This document shows positions 5,050 to 6,031 of a stretch of DNA of 6,031 bases, piece after piece. The notes beneath the pieces are model-generated. The model searched no databases and was not told where the DNA came from. It saw nothing but the letters and a program-made list of their open reading frames with translations. The DNA comes from Haloquadratum sp. J07HQX50 (GTDB lineage: Archaea; Halobacteriota; Halobacteria; Halobacteriales; Haloferacaceae), in the NCBI GenBank assembly GCA_000416005.1, contig KE356562.1, positions 1,056,900 to 1,062,930 on the forward strand. The letters run 5' to 3'. Positions within the stretch are counted from its first letter, which is position 1; the number at the start of each line of letters is the position of its first letter. The position numbers and the translations under genes were made by a program.

Positions 5050-6031
5050 TCGTAAGCAGCACCAACACAGGGATCACTTCCAATCGACCAACCCACATCA
5101 AGAAAATCATGAATAGTTTAGACGTCCACGGGAATTCAAGATAACTTCCAAATGGCCCAAGAAAGCCGAAGCCTGGACCAATATTTCCAATCGTTGCAAG
5201 ACTCGCGCTGAACGCTTCAAGTGTTGTAATCTCTAAGCCAATTCGTGTTGAATCAAAAGTGATCAATACCGCTCCAACACCAAGGAGTGAAATGTATAAT
5301 AGTGAAAATCCGAGGACTCCACGCACAGCAGCCTCATCAACGACCTGCTCTCCAAGCCGAATCGGCCGAACTTCCTCTGGATGGGCGGCTGTGACAAGCT
5401 CCCGCTTAATTGTCTTCAGTATCACGATCCACCGGATAACTTTGATTCCACCGCCAGTTGAACCAGCGCTACCACCAATGAACATCGCGAAGAGAAGTAT
5501 AATTTGACCGCTCACGTCCCACTGCGCGAAGTCACTCGTCGCATATCCGGTTGAGTTCAGGAGTGAGCTGATTTGAAAGGCAGCTTGACGAATAGCGTTT
5601 TCAGTCACGCCAGCAGTCGTTCCACCAAGCTGCAATGAAGGCGCTGCTCCGAGATAAAGCGCTACTGAAAGCACTCCTGTGATAGCAAGGGTTGCACCAA
5701 CATAGACTTGCAGTTCTATGTCACCCAAGAAATCATCAGTATCACCACGGACGAGTAGCCAAAAGAGTGCAAAGTTTGTCCCTGCGATAATCATAAACGG
5801 TATTATCAGCCACTGGACACTCGGCGAAAACGCAGCAACACTATCAGCCTGTGGCGAGAATCCACCTGTTGGCAATGTTGTGAACGCGTGTGAGACGGCA
5901 TTGAATAGGTTCATCTGTGGGGCAAGCCCGCCGAGGTGCAGAAGCATCAATAGAGTAACCAAAAGAATAGTAAACCCAAGATAGACAAGCCAAAGAACAC
6001 GTGCGGTCTCAGCGATTCGGGGGGTCAACTT
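5030..6031 (-). CDS. trkH: TrkH-type potassium uptake membrane protein (partial, N-terminus missing)
   Basis: This is the C-terminal 333 residues of a Trk/Ktr potassium channel-like transporter, the pore-forming subunit that imports K+ with a cytoplasmic TrkA gating partner. Potassium is the main compatible solute of salt-in haloarchaea. Three of the four pore-loop filters are visible: the TLPTGGFS segment (53-58 region), NSTGYATSDF (159-168) and LATIGNIGPGFG (278-289). The conserved GGSAGSTGGGIKVIRW (186-201) and AGTNFALFW (83-91) are intact. Hydrophobic spans occur at about 12-34, 71-94, 107-129, 174-187, 235-258 and 305-327. The end, VGRLEVIPVLVLLTNAFWRR, is the usual TrkH C-terminus, so the stop is genuine. 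About 180-200 residues, including filter one, lie beyond the right edge. The coding frame continues through the last base of the window. No TrkA gene is in view. Confidence 0.93.
   Translation of the reverse strand, partial: KLTPRIAETARVLWLVYLGFTILLVTLLMLLHLGGLAPQMNLFNAVSHAFTTLPTGGFSPQADSVAAFSPSVQWLIIPFMIIAGTNFALFWLLVRGDTDDFLGDIELQVYVGATLAITGVLSVALYLGAAPSLQLGGTTAGVTENAIRQAAFQISSLLNSTGYATSDFAQWDVSGQIILLFAMFIGGSAGSTGGGIKVIRWIVILKTIKRELVTAAHPEEVRPIRLGEQVVDEAAVRGVLGFSLLYISLLGVGAVLITFDSTRIGLEITTLEAFSASLATIGNIGPGFGFLGPFGSYLEFPWTSKLFMIFLMWVGRLEVIPVLVLLTNAFWRR

Noticed and set aside
1..6031. CRISPR array, tRNA or rRNA genes
   Set aside because: No regularly spaced direct repeats, no cloverleaf with a GGTTC-type arm, and no rRNA-like sequence were found on reading both strands.

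Overview
This window looks like chromosome of a halophilic archaeon (class Halobacteria). It carries archaeal L10e, an archaeal NucS, a halophilic 64-residue CspA-type protein and a TrkH. The proteins are acidic and use AT-containing codons freely. The moderate base composition, low for a haloarchaeon, would fit a Haloquadratum-like genome; that placement is inference from composition and protein style, not a search.

Every confident gene is on the minus strand. Reading down from the right edge they are: the C-terminal two thirds of a TrkH potassium transporter (runs off the window); a doubtful 60-codon frame; a 99-residue helical haloarchaeal protein; a 164-residue unknown with a nuclease-like C-terminal pattern; CspA; NucS; ribosomal protein L10e; and a RimK-like ATP-grasp ligase. 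These are housekeeping genes, mostly separated by gaps of 75-700 bases, so most are probably transcribed singly. TATA-like boxes just upstream of nucS and rpl10e imply very short leaders, and the nucS box decides its start codon.

The non-coding parts are the unusual portion. At 1-360 and 3092-3846 there are three decayed ends that look like the 3' ends of IS200/IS605 (IS1341-type, TnpB) elements. Two are diverged copies of one 96-97 base sequence in inverted orientation (264-360 plus, 3275-3370 minus). Both encode the same C-terminal peptide tail, then a structured segment ending in TTCAC. The third (3462-3838 plus) has a longer tail-like reading frame followed by hairpins and also ends in TTCAC. 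In haloarchaea the 3' end of IS1341-type tnpB genes overlaps a non-coding RNA (sense overlapping transcript, now equated with omega/reRNA), so these may be solo relics of such RNAs. Copies one and three stop exactly at, or within nine bases of, the stop codons of the genes they face.

No CRISPR array, tRNA or rRNA was seen. I do not see a clearly new multi-gene system. The best leads are the cluster of orphan TnpB/omegaRNA-like termini and the nuclease-like pattern in the 164-residue protein.
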